Of a stretch of DNA of 64,000 nucleotides, positions 9,350 to 17,850 are shown piece after piece. Under the pieces are notes generated by a model. That model ran no database searches, was not told the DNA's origin, and saw only the letters and a list, made by a program, of their open reading frames with translations. Location of the stretch: contig NZ_CP035758.1 of the NCBI RefSeq assembly GCF_004208415.1, positions 10,850,001 to 10,914,000 on the forward strand, in the 5' to 3' direction. How positions within the stretch are numbered: position 1 is the stretch's first letter; the number at the start of each line of letters is the position of its first letter. Source of the DNA: Ktedonosporobacter rubrisoli. Lineage in GTDB: Bacteria; Chloroflexota; Ktedonobacteria; Ktedonobacterales; Ktedonobacteraceae. Both the position numbers and the translations under genes were made by a program.

Positions 9350-9892
9350 ATGGATGAATATGCTGATTATTCAGGCTTGCCGGGCTATGTCTCAATCAAA
9401 GAGGCTGCCAAGATGTTGGGTATTTCGGATAAAATGGTTTATATTTATATCCAAAGAAAGCGTTTGCCTGCCCTTCAGATAGCGAATGTTCTGGTAATTC
9501 CCATCAAGGATGTCCAGAACTTTAAGTTTAATTCGGAAGGCCGACCGCGCCGAAAAACGCCGCCCTGGCGGATCTCTTCGCGCGATAATGTACTCTTCGT
9601 GACTTCCATCACTCTACAGTTTGAGGCGGCTCAGCAGGATTTGCTCGCGGAAAGATTGCGAGAGATCAGAGAAAGCGGGCTGTATGATTTTCCGGGGACC
9701 GTTACGCGCTATGTCTTCAGCTATGAGGGCTCTCCCAATACCATAGAGATTCAGCTTGTCTGGAAAACGAGTGTAGCGCCGGACGAGGCAACACGAGAGC
9801 AGACTTTAGAAGAATTTCGCCAGGCGTTGGACGATGTGCTGGATTGGAGCACGGCCCAGTACAAACATGGCAGAGCCTTGATGCACACCTAG
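9350..9892 (+). CDS. Excisionase/MerR-like HTH DNA-binding protein
   Basis: A 180-aa protein. Residues ~10-60 form a helix-turn-helix of the excisionase/MerR HTH_17 type: YVSIKEAAKMLGISDKMVYI, then a YIQRKRLPALQIANVLVIPIKDV wing. The remaining ~110 residues (LQFEAAQQDLLAERLREIRE, YVFSYEGSPNTIEIQLVW) form an uncharacterised alpha/beta domain. No phage or integrase gene is adjacent, so it is more likely a free-standing regulator than an excisionase. No strong ribosome binding site precedes the ATG. Confidence 0.65.
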   Translation: MDEYADYSGLPGYVSIKEAAKMLGISDKMVYIYIQRKRLPALQIANVLVIPIKDVQNFKFNSEGRPRRKTPPWRISSRDNVLFVTSITLQFEAAQQDLLAERLREIRESGLYDFPGTVTRYVFSYEGSPNTIEIQLVWKTSVAPDEATREQTLEEFRQALDDVLDWSTAQYKHGRALMHT

Positions 9893-9957
9893 CGCCCTAC
9901 TTACCCATTTATGCGCATCTACTGTGCTTGAGATTTCTTTCATAGGGCGCAACAATC

Positions 9958-9987
9958 TGCCCTGGGAAAATTTCTTGACCCAGGGCA
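9958..9987. terminator. Bidirectional terminator-like hairpin between convergent genes
   Basis: TGCCCTGGG (9958-9966) and CCCAGGGCA (9979-9987) form a perfect 9-bp GC-rich stem with a 12-nt loop. It sits between the HTH gene (ending at 9892) and the sugar permease gene (ending at 9998 on the other strand). The flanking T-runs are weak. Confidence 0.6.
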
Positions 9988-9997
9988 AGCTAACTCT

Positions 9998-10894
9998 CTA
10001 ACGGATACTGCCCATCGAAACACCTTTGACGAAGAAGCGTTGGAAGAGCAAGAAGAGAATGATGATCGGCAAGATCGCCACCAGTGACGCGGCCATGAGC
10101 AAGTTGAACTGAACATCATGGGTGGTGCGGAAGAACTGCAATCCGATCGCAAGCGTGCGCAGAAGATCGTTTTGCACATAGATGAGCGGCCCCATAAAGT
10201 CGTTCCAGGAAGCAATCGCGGTAAAGAGGGCAATAACTGCCAGGGCGGGTCGGGCCTGTGGAATGATCACGCGAACCAGGATTTGCAACTCTGTGGCTCC
10301 GTCGATGCGCGCAGCCTCGATCATGTCGTAAGGAATCTGCAGCAGGAATTGACGCAGCAGGAAGGTATAAAAGGCGCTGCCTAGAAACGCCGGAACTGTT
10401 AGCGGCAAAAGCGTGTCTACCCACTTTAGCTTTGCGAAGAGATCGAAAAGTGGAATTGCGGCGACCGGAAACGGGATGAAAATAGTCGCGATAATCAAAT
10501 AGAACACGAGATCGCGACCAGGCCAGCGAATGCATGAGAAGCCGTAGGCAACCAGGAGATTTGAGGCGACAGAGCCAATCACGCTCACCAGCGTTACCAG
10601 GACGCTATTGAGAAAATAGCGCCCGAAGGGGATAAAGTTGTAAGCTTTGACAAAATTGTCCCAGCGCACATCGAACGGCCAGAAAGAAGGGGGAAAGAGC
10701 GTGAGTTCCTGGTTGGTCTTCAGAGCCGTTACCAGCATCCAGAAGACAGGAATTAAAAAGAGGATGCAGATGACGATCAGAAAGATACGAACTCCTATCT
10801 GTTCGATCCAACGCGACAGCGGCATAGTATGCTCTGCTTTGAGCGCCGGCGGCTGTCCTTTTTCCGTTGACGTCTGCGGAATAGTCGTTTGCAT
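9998..10894 (-). CDS. Carbohydrate ABC transporter permease, MalG type
   Basis: A 298-aa inner-membrane permease of the carbohydrate uptake family (CUT1). It has six membrane segments and an EAA loop EAARIDGATELQILVRVIIP; the usual LVTALKTNQEL segment follows the first helix and the protein ends FFVKGVSMGSIR, typical for MalG-like proteins. The ATG at 10894 is chosen for the GGAG nine bases upstream; a GTG at 10909 is also in frame. It is the third gene of the SBP-MalF-MalG operon. The shared ATPase (MsmK/UgpC type) is not encoded nearby. Confidence 0.88.
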   Translation of the reverse strand: MQTTIPQTSTEKGQPPALKAEHTMPLSRWIEQIGVRIFLIVICILFLIPVFWMLVTALKTNQELTLFPPSFWPFDVRWDNFVKAYNFIPFGRYFLNSVLVTLVSVIGSVASNLLVAYGFSCIRWPGRDLVFYLIIATIFIPFPVAAIPLFDLFAKLKWVDTLLPLTVPAFLGSAFYTFLLRQFLLQIPYDMIEAARIDGATELQILVRVIIPQARPALAVIALFTAIASWNDFMGPLIYVQNDLLRTLAIGLQFFRTTHDVQFNLLMAASLVAILPIIILFLLFQRFFVKGVSMGSIR

Positions 10895-10912
10895 GCTTGT
10901 TTTCTCCACTTC

Positions 10913-11830
10913 TTAACTGACCAGATCATAGCTGACGAAGCGCCGTGAGACTGCCTGTAAAATCAAGGCCATCAGCAGACCAATGATAAAAAGAACCACT
11001 GCCAGAGCTGAGGCATAGCCAAGCTGCCCATAACGGAAGGCATTGTTGTAAAGATAAAGCATGTAGAATAAGGTTCCGTTATTTGGGCCACCGGAAGTTA
11101 TGATGTATGCCTGCGTGAATACCTGCAGCGCCTGACTGACGCCGGTAATCAAATTGAAGAACAGCACAGGTGAGATCAACGGTAGCGTGATGCTGAAAAA
11201 TCGGCGCAGTGGGCCCGCGCCATCAATCTGTGCAGCCTCGTATAAGGTCGCCGGAACGCCGCGCATTCCAGCCAGAAAGATCAGCGCTGCATTACCCGCG
11301 CCAAGTTGGGCCAGAACGATAATAACCATTTTGGCGCTGATAGGATCACTGAGATAGTTAACCTGTGGCACGCCTACCAGGGCCAGGAGATAGCTGACCA
11401 GGCCAAATTGTGGATTGATCAGGACGATGGCCACAAGCGAGAGGGCGAAGATTGGTAAGATCGATGGCAGATAGAGGATCGCCCGATAAACAGGAATTTC
11501 CCACACGTTGCGGTTCATTGCCAGTGCGAGCAACAATGCTACAACGATGCCAATGGGGACGCCAATAATCGCGTAAAAGAAGGTATTGTAAAGCGAGGTC
11601 CAGAATAAATCGTCACCAAGCAGGCGTGTATAGTTTGATAGCCCTAGCCACACGGGAGGCTGGAAGCCCGAATAGCGGGTGAAGCTGAGATAGATAGAGT
11701 AGACAGTTGGGTAGACGGCCATGGCCAGAAAGCCGATAATCCAGGGCAAGATAAAGAGCAAGCCCTTGCAGAGGTTCGCGCGATCTCGCCGACTGAGTGT
11801 GCGTAAATGCTGTGGTGTCACGGTTTGCAA
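10913..11830 (-). CDS. Carbohydrate ABC transporter permease, MalF type
   Basis: A 305-aa CUT1 permease with six membrane helices, an early FILPWIIGFLAMAVYPTVYS segment and the EAA loop YEAAQIDGAGPLRRFFSITLP. It starts at a TTG (11830) with GAGGAG nine bases upstream. It lies 18 nt after the binding-protein gene and 18 nt before the MalG-type gene, so the three form one transcription unit. Confidence 0.88.
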   Translation of the reverse strand: MQTVTPQHLRTLSRRDRANLCKGLLFILPWIIGFLAMAVYPTVYSIYLSFTRYSGFQPPVWLGLSNYTRLLGDDLFWTSLYNTFFYAIIGVPIGIVVALLLALAMNRNVWEIPVYRAILYLPSILPIFALSLVAIVLINPQFGLVSYLLALVGVPQVNYLSDPISAKMVIIVLAQLGAGNAALIFLAGMRGVPATLYEAAQIDGAGPLRRFFSITLPLISPVLFFNLITGVSQALQVFTQAYIITSGGPNNGTLFYMLYLYNNAFRYGQLGYASALAVVLFIIGLLMALILQAVSRRFVSYDLVS

Positions 11831-11848
11831 CGTTTCAATCTCCTCTCA

Positions 11849-13183
11849 TTAGCTCTTGCTACAGTAGGGCTGCATCTCTGGCTGCAAATGTCTATATATT
11901 GTCTCTAAGGCTTCCTGGGGCGTTGCGGCATGCAGCGTTGCTTTGCTTTGGGCGGTGGTCAGCTCGTCCCAGTAGAAGGCACTGACAGGAATCGGTACAC
12001 GACCATGCGAATAGGGTAAGAGCTTTGCAAAGAAGAGATGGGCGTTGGTGTAAAGATCTTTCTCGTTCAAGAGCGCTTTCCAGGTTGGCAGATGGCCGGT
12101 TTCCTTAACATAGATGCGTTGTCCTTCCGGGCCGGTCATAAAGCGCATAAAGCGATAGGCGCCTTCTGGATTCTTCGCGCCGGTAGGAATGGTCAGTGAG
12201 TAGCCGCCGGACCAGGTATATGGCTGTTCGCCTGTATAGGTAGACGGGAGATAAGTGACGCCATAATCAAGTTTGGGGGCGTATTTCGCTATCTGCTCAA
12301 GCATCCAGTCGCCACCAACTACCATCGCAAGATGGTTTGTGTAGAAGGGATTTTGCGATGGTGGCGCATTTGTAGGTTGATAGGTGGCTGTAAAGGCGTC
12401 GATTTTCCCTTGCGGCATTATAGAGGTCCAGTTGTAGAAGAGCTGAAGCGCCTTCACCATTGCCGGCTCAGTTGGAGTGACTTCACAGCGTTGGGCATCG
12501 AAAAACTTGGCGCCATAGCCAATGGCCCAGGTGGTATGCCATCCCTCATCCAGCCAGGGGATAAAGCCTACACGGTCATAGTTGCCGCGTGCATCCATAT
12601 GATTGATTTTGAGGGCAATCGTTTTGAGCGTGTCTATACTGATCGGGCCATGGGAGGGATCAAGGATCGAAGGGTCGATCCCGGCCTGGCGCAGCATGCT
12701 CTTATTGTAATAGAGGGCGCGTGCATCCGATTCTATCGGTAGCGAATAGGTGATATCCTTGTACTGGGTTTCGTTCCAGGCGGCAGGAATGAAATCGTTA
12801 GCAAGATTGGTGTGCTCACGCTCTATAAATGGCTGCAGGCTCTCCAGCAGTCCCATTGCCGCATACTGTGGTGTAGTGAAGCGGGGCAGAAAATAGACAT
12901 CGGGGCCGGTGCCACCACGGACCGCAGTGAGTACTGATGAGGGATCTGCATCGCCACCTGGCATTGGCACCAGTTTAACGCGAATGCCTGGATTAGCTTC
13001 TTGAAAAGCAGCAATAATGTCAGTTTGTGCTTTCATCCCTATGTCATCAGTGTAAGTAGTCCAGAATGTGATCTCGTGAGGATTGCTTTGTTCACCGGGC
13101 CGATAGAAGGCGAGGAGAAAAGGCAACAAAAATATCAGGATGAGTAGGATATACAATCCAGATGAACGTCTCAGGGCGCTCAA
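11849..13183 (-). CDS. Carbohydrate ABC transporter substrate-binding protein
   Basis: A 444-aa extracellular solute-binding protein, family 1 (SBP_bac_1). An N-terminal hydrophobic anchor (LYILLILIFLLPFLLAF) is followed by EITFWTTYTDDIGMKAQTDI and IIAAFQEANPGIRVKLVP, which is standard for the family. Late motifs include WSGGYSLTIPTGAKNPEGAYRF. No lipobox Cys is present, so the N-terminal helix probably stays as an anchor. It starts at TTG (13183) with AAAGGAG seven bases upstream. Position beside GH38, ROK and mannose-6-phosphate isomerase-like genes suggests a mannose-containing oligosaccharide as ligand (inference). Confidence 0.87.
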   Translation of the reverse strand: MSALRRSSGLYILLILIFLLPFLLAFYRPGEQSNPHEITFWTTYTDDIGMKAQTDIIAAFQEANPGIRVKLVPMPGGDADPSSVLTAVRGGTGPDVYFLPRFTTPQYAAMGLLESLQPFIEREHTNLANDFIPAAWNETQYKDITYSLPIESDARALYYNKSMLRQAGIDPSILDPSHGPISIDTLKTIALKINHMDARGNYDRVGFIPWLDEGWHTTWAIGYGAKFFDAQRCEVTPTEPAMVKALQLFYNWTSIMPQGKIDAFTATYQPTNAPPSQNPFYTNHLAMVVGGDWMLEQIAKYAPKLDYGVTYLPSTYTGEQPYTWSGGYSLTIPTGAKNPEGAYRFMRFMTGPEGQRIYVKETGHLPTWKALLNEKDLYTNAHLFFAKLLPYSHGRVPIPVSAFYWDELTTAQSKATLHAATPQEALETIYRHLQPEMQPYCSKS

Positions 13184-13257
13184 TTCCTAACTCCTTTCAG
13201 TGGACAGAATAATACTCAATACATACGCATGTCTAGTAGAGATTAATACATGTCCTC

Positions 13258-13274
13258 CTTATCTTTAAGATAAG
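13258..13274. promoter_or_regulatory. Palindrome upstream of the sugar importer operon, candidate operator
   Basis: CTTATCTT-T-AAGATAAG is a perfect 8-bp inverted repeat around one base, 75-91 nt upstream of the binding-protein start codon. The GntR gene next door is the obvious candidate to bind it, but the palindrome in the divergent GntR/GH38 gap is different in sequence. Confidence 0.4.
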
Positions 13275-13412
13275 CTTTCCTTAGCAACCGCGTAGTCGCC
13301 GGTATAGGCACTTCAGTGTGCAAAAAGCAAACGGGTCCCGCCTCCATCTGCATTGCGAATGGAGAAGAAAAGTCAGGTGAAAGATAAAAGGCGAGACAGG
13401 GCTAGTGTAGAG

Positions 13413-14210
13413 TTACCACTCGTCCTGGCTCGGCGTAAATTCGACTTCGACGCGTGCGCGGTCTCCACGATGGAAAGTACGCGAGTACTCGAAGGCTCGG
13501 CCATCGGCAAGATAGGCGATGCTATCGAGCAGAAGCAAGGGGCTTCCCAGGGCAATGTCAAGCTGACGCGCCTCCCATTGGCCTGCCGCAACCGCCTCCA
13601 GGCTGCGCACTCCCCGCGCGATCTTCAAGCCATACCGTGTTTGCAAGACATGGTATAACGAGGTGGATGAAAGATCGATGGTATGTAGGTCCGGACATAG
13701 TGCGCGCGGAATGTGGGTCGTGGAAACAAGGAGTTTTTCATCTTCGACCGAGCGTACGCGGACAAGATCCATAACTTCCTCGCCAGCACTGAGGCCGAGC
13801 CGTGAGGCGATTTCGGGAGTAGCTGGTATGAGTTGCTGGCGCACTATCTGTGTATGGAGGCTGACACCCTGGCGCCTGAGGTCTTCATAGATACCAAAGG
13901 CGCGATGCACAAAACGTTCTGGCAGCTTTGGCCTGGCAACAAATGTGCCCTTTCCCTGAATAGTGTACAGCTTGCCCTCGTGGATGAGATCGCTGATCGC
14001 GCGCCTGATCGTAATACGGCTGACCTGAAATTCCTGGCCCAACTCAGCTTCAGATGGGATGAGCATACCAGGCATCCAGATCTCTTGCGCGATCTGGCGG
14101 GCGATGCGCTCTTTGACCTGATAGTATTTCGGCATTGGTGAGGTTAGCCTGAACTCGCCTTCCTCGCGTAGCGAATCTCTGTCAAGAGCATCTACACTTC
14201 CATCGTGCAT
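13413..14210 (-). CDS. GntR-family (HutC/UTRA) transcriptional regulator
   Basis: A 265-aa regulator. A 25-residue lead precedes a GntR winged helix: PKYYQVKERIARQIAQEIW, then LIPSEAELGQEFQVSRITIR, ending GKLYTIQGKGTFVARP. The C-terminal UTRA effector domain contains EEVMDLVRVRSVEDEKLLVSTTHIPRAL, LYHVLQTRYG and AFEYSRTFHRGDRARVEVEF. HutC-type UTRA domains usually bind sugar phosphates or small metabolites. A strong AAAGGAGGA precedes the ATG at 14210. It is divergent from the GH38 operon and in line with the sugar importer, so it probably represses the mannoside locus. Confidence 0.88.
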   Translation of the reverse strand: MHDGSVDALDRDSLREEGEFRLTSPMPKYYQVKERIARQIAQEIWMPGMLIPSEAELGQEFQVSRITIRRAISDLIHEGKLYTIQGKGTFVARPKLPERFVHRAFGIYEDLRRQGVSLHTQIVRQQLIPATPEIASRLGLSAGEEVMDLVRVRSVEDEKLLVSTTHIPRALCPDLHTIDLSSTSLYHVLQTRYGLKIARGVRSLEAVAAGQWEARQLDIALGSPLLLLDSIAYLADGRAFEYSRTFHRGDRARVEVEFTPSQDEW

Positions 14211-14262
14211 GACGGTTCCTCCTTTGGAGAGTTGACAGCGCTATTTTTGATATGTTATCGTC

Positions 14263-14274
14263 TTGTTATAACAA
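14263..14274. promoter_or_regulatory. Palindrome in the divergent GntR/GH38 intergenic region, candidate operator
   Basis: TTGTTATAACAA is a perfect 12-bp palindrome in the 170-bp gap between the divergent GntR and alpha-mannosidase genes, where an autoregulated GntR-type repressor would be expected to bind. Confidence 0.4.
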
Positions 14275-14381
14275 CTATGTGATATTATTATGACCAGACT
14301 GACTGCACTTGTCAAGATATAAAATAGCGCCAGGCCATGACGGTGACTTCAGCTTTTTCGCTTAGAAAGGTCTTATAAACT

Positions 14382-16826
14382 ATGCTGCATCCATTCACCT
14401 TTTATGTGACACAAAGCGCGCATACAGATATAGGCTATACCCATCCGCAAGAACAGATACAACAGATGTATATCGAGTTCTATGATCAAGTCCTTGACAT
14501 CTGCCATCAGACCGAGAATGATCCGCCCGAGCACCGTTTTAAGTGGACCTGCGAGACTTTCTGGCAAGTGGAGCATTATCTCACGACCAGGCCAGAGCGC
14601 GAAGCAGAATTTCAGCACTACGTTCGTAGTGGACAGATCGAGATCATGGCGACTTATCTTCACTTTACTGATCTCATTGATGCTGATGCCTATCGACGGA
14701 GCATTGAGCTGGCTGTAAGTTATTGCCAGCGCCATGATCTGCCGTTGCGCTGTGCTATGCATAGTGATATTAATGGCTGGCCCTGGGCAACTGCTGACAT
14801 TCTTGCTGAATATCACATTCCCTATTTTTGCACGCATATTCATATCGATAATGCGACCGATCCTCTAGGGAAGCGTGGGAGCGTCCATTACATGTGGCTG
14901 CAGGGCGGAAGAAACGATATTCGCCCTGACGCTCCTGTGCGTGTGCCGAAGATGTTCTGGTGGCAGGGTCCGAAGGGTGGGCGCGTGCTCCATTGGCTCA
15001 GCGAACACTACAATCTTGGCAATGCACTTGGTATTTCTGGAACAAAGGGCTTTGGGGCTGATAAGACTCGCTATTTTATTGAGACCGATCGTACAAGCGT
15101 TGACGAGCTATATGCGACAGCGCAGCGAGAAATTCCGCGTTATGTCGAGCGAATCAAGGCGGAAGGCTATCCCTATGATCGTATGCAGATCAACACTGCC
15201 GGCTTCTTTGTTGATAACTCGCCTCCCGATTGGCGCTGGTGCGCTCTAATCGCGCGCTGGAATGCCGAACACGATGATATCAAGCTGCGAACGGCTACAC
15301 CGAGTGAGTGGTTTGACGATTTCCAGCAACACTGCACCCAGAACTACCCAACCTATCAGGTCGCCTGGCCAGATCACTGGGCGCATGGGCTTGGCTCCGA
15401 CACGCCGCGCATCGCCCTGGCACGTCAGAACCAGCGCAAACGGGCCGACGCGCTGGCGCTTGTCGAGCTGAGCGGCTCAGATGAGGCCAGAGCTGCCCTG
15501 GATCTAGCCCTGGACCAGGAGCGTTTCGCCCTTGAGCATACGTTTGATGCCTGGTCAACCGCCGCAAGGCCAGCAGCCCCTTTCAACGAATTTCTTCATA
15601 TGCATAAGGCCTTGAACTTTTACCGGGCCGATCTCTACTTCAATGAGGCCATAGGCCGCAGCCTGCGCAGCTACCTCCCGCAACAGGAAAGACGGGAGCG
15701 ACAATTGCACATTGGCGCCTCTCAATATGAAGCTGGCGAGCATACGATTCACTTCTCGTCTGAGGACTATCCGCTCAAGCCAGAGGCACAGGCCTTGCGC
15801 GCTGAGAACGGGACTACCTATGCGTTTCAGCTTGAGGATCGCGAGCTTTCGCAGTATGTCGCGGCACTTCCAATCGTCCATGAGAAGCCATTGGTCTCGT
15901 TCTCACTCGCCGGTGAGGCTGCTGGGAGAACACAAGCGCGGGCATTTTTACATGCCGGTGAGCATACCCGTATCAAAACTGATGCCTGGGACATTACCGT
16001 CAATCCGCGTACCGGTCACCTGCTAAGCCTGCATGAGCGCGCAATTGATCAGGAGTGGGTGAACGCAAAGCACCAACATGGCTTTGGCCAACTGATTCAT
16101 GAGCAGGTTGTGCATCCCTGGAAACGTGAGGCGGTTGGCAACCGGGCGCGTTATATTGCGCTGGATATTGCCACCGAGCAATTAGCTGCCGCGTTTCCTC
16201 CAGAGCCGATTGTCACCAGATCGAGCATCGTTCTGGATGCTGGTAGTCGTTTTACCCAGGGGCCGGTCTTTGATGAAATTGCGCTCCAGGGAACACAGGA
16301 TAATATAGGGCGTGTACAGCTTGCCTGGCGCGGCTATCATCACTTGCCAATTGTTGAGTTTGTTATCGATTGGGAGAAGCAATGGAGTGAGCTGCCCGAA
16401 GCCGCTTATGTGGCTTTCCCGTTCGCTGTAGCGCACGCGCTCCATCTGGAAACCGGTGGCGGCTTTTTTCAGCCTGGCAGCCATGAAAGTGGTGGGCAAT
16501 TGCCTGGCACCTGCTCCAGCTACTATACCATCCAGCGTGCGGCTCGTATTGCCAACGAGAGCGGCGCAGCCCTCTTCTGGCTCCCGCTGGACGCGCCTCT
16601 AGTGCTGACCAACGAGGTGGCGTATAATCGCTGGGAAACCAGCCCCTATACCTGGAATGGTTTGCTGGCCTCAATGCCGGTTAACCATTACTGGCATACA
16701 AACTTCCCGATCAGTCAGCGTGGGCGTCTGCGCTTGCGCTATCGTTTGATCAGCAGGCAAGGATTTGGCAGCGACGAGCAGGCAATCCAGGCCGCGCAGC
16801 CAATCGATGCGCTTGGATGGTGCTAG
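14382..16826 (+). CDS. Alpha-mannosidase, glycoside hydrolase family 38
   Basis: An 814-aa retaining alpha-mannosidase-like enzyme. The N-terminal GH38 catalytic domain opens with the family metal motif HTDIGYT (His14, Asp16). It continues through FKWTCETFWQVEHYL, the candidate nucleophile Asp in AMHSDINGWPWATADIL and FCTHIHIDNA. Residues ~330-400 form the helical middle domain, and the last ~400 residues are the beta-sandwich domains (INPRTG-like turn, GGFFQPGSHESGGQLPGTCSSYY). No signal peptide, so it is cytoplasmic and acts on imported oligosaccharides. GAAAGGT lies nine bases before the ATG. The ROK kinase gene follows after 9 nt. Confidence 0.88.
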   Translation: MLHPFTFYVTQSAHTDIGYTHPQEQIQQMYIEFYDQVLDICHQTENDPPEHRFKWTCETFWQVEHYLTTRPEREAEFQHYVRSGQIEIMATYLHFTDLIDADAYRRSIELAVSYCQRHDLPLRCAMHSDINGWPWATADILAEYHIPYFCTHIHIDNATDPLGKRGSVHYMWLQGGRNDIRPDAPVRVPKMFWWQGPKGGRVLHWLSEHYNLGNALGISGTKGFGADKTRYFIETDRTSVDELYATAQREIPRYVERIKAEGYPYDRMQINTAGFFVDNSPPDWRWCALIARWNAEHDDIKLRTATPSEWFDDFQQHCTQNYPTYQVAWPDHWAHGLGSDTPRIALARQNQRKRADALALVELSGSDEARAALDLALDQERFALEHTFDAWSTAARPAAPFNEFLHMHKALNFYRADLYFNEAIGRSLRSYLPQQERRERQLHIGASQYEAGEHTIHFSSEDYPLKPEAQALRAENGTTYAFQLEDRELSQYVAALPIVHEKPLVSFSLAGEAAGRTQARAFLHAGEHTRIKTDAWDITVNPRTGHLLSLHERAIDQEWVNAKHQHGFGQLIHEQVVHPWKREAVGNRARYIALDIATEQLAAAFPPEPIVTRSSIVLDAGSRFTQGPVFDEIALQGTQDNIGRVQLAWRGYHHLPIVEFVIDWEKQWSELPEAAYVAFPFAVAHALHLETGGGFFQPGSHESGGQLPGTCSSYYTIQRAARIANESGAALFWLPLDAPLVLTNEVAYNRWETSPYTWNGLLASMPVNHYWHTNFPISQRGRLRLRYRLISRQGFGSDEQAIQAAQPIDALGWC

Positions 16827-16835
16827 TGAGAAATT

Positions 16836-17834
16836 GTGAAGCGAGCATGTGGCATGGATGATGTACAAAGGAATGAGCTCCTGGTCCAGCGAGCAGGGCC
16901 ACAGGCGATAGCACCTGTGGTCCTGGCTTTCGATGTAGGAGGGACACGCATCAAAGCCGGGATTGTTCAGGAGGCTGAGGTGCTAGCGATGCTGGTTGAA
17001 CCGTTACCGGCTACAAAGGACGCCGCATCCCTCATTGAGGCCCTTGTCCAGATTGGCCAGCGATTACTCGTCCAGCAGAGCGTTGAAGCAGTTGGCATTA
17101 GCATGAAAGGGATCATTGATCCTCAGCAGGGAACAATTCTTGATGTCAATGAAGCGTTATCTGCGCTGATTGGTCTACCTTTAGCCAGGCTTGTTACACA
17201 GGCATTTGGCCTACCTGTGTGGATTGAAAACGACGCAAGAATGTATACTGTGGGTGAGCTGGTTTATGGTGCTGGCAAGCAAGTGGAGAATTTGCTGTGC
17301 CTGACGCTTGGTACCGGAGTCGGCTGTGGCGTGGCGTTGCAGCGCCGGGTAATACGTGGAGGTCGTGGCCTCTTTGGCATATTGGGTGGACATATTACCG
17401 TTGAGAGCAATGGACCGCGATGCAGCTGTGGCAATATCGGCTGCTTGGAGGCGCTGATTGGAACCGCAGCGCTGCGTCAGAAGGCCGCTGAGCTTCACGT
17501 GTGTCCCGTTGATGATGCTCTGACGCCTCGGGCAATATTCGCAGCGGCGGCGGCTGGCTCTGAGGCTGCAAACGCCGTAGTGGCCCACTTTACCCATTAC
17601 TTAAGCGTTGGCCTTGTATCCCTCATTCATACCTATGATCCCGATATCGTCGTGCTTGGAGGAGGAATCGCGTATGCAGCAGCACAATTTTTGCCCGCGG
17701 TGCAGCGCTATGTGGATGAGCATACCTGGAGCTACCCGCGAGGGCGAGTACGCATCAAAACAGCGAAGCTAGGGGATAGCGCTGCCTTGATCGGCGCCGC
17801 AGCCCTGGCGCGTGGTTTGCATGTTTTACAGTGA
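16836..17834 (+). CDS. ROK-family sugar kinase or regulator-like protein
   Basis: A 332-aa ROK protein. The phosphate-binding FDVGGTRIKAGIV lies near the N-terminus, the catalytic Asp is in WIENDARMYTVGE, GTGVGCGVAL follows, and the ROK zinc motif is CSCGNIGCLEALIG. No N-terminal HTH is present, so it is probably a hexokinase-type enzyme (glucose, mannose or N-acyl sugar) rather than a repressor. In this operon it likely phosphorylates mannose released by the GH38 enzyme. It starts at GTG 16836 or ATG 16854; neither has a strong ribosome binding site, so translational coupling to the GH38 gene is likely. Confidence 0.85.
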   Translation: MKRACGMDDVQRNELLVQRAGPQAIAPVVLAFDVGGTRIKAGIVQEAEVLAMLVEPLPATKDAASLIEALVQIGQRLLVQQSVEAVGISMKGIIDPQQGTILDVNEALSALIGLPLARLVTQAFGLPVWIENDARMYTVGELVYGAGKQVENLLCLTLGTGVGCGVALQRRVIRGGRGLFGILGGHITVESNGPRCSCGNIGCLEALIGTAALRQKAAELHVCPVDDALTPRAIFAAAAAGSEAANAVVAHFTHYLSVGLVSLIHTYDPDIVVLGGGIAYAAAQFLPAVQRYVDEHTWSYPRGRVRIKTAKLGDSAALIGAAALARGLHVLQ

Positions 17835-17850
17835 AAGAGAATCTATCGTA

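Noticed and set aside
15295..15567. Antisense frame inside the GH38 gene
   Set aside because: Shadow of a GC-rich coding region; the GH38 frame has clear family motifs across this span.
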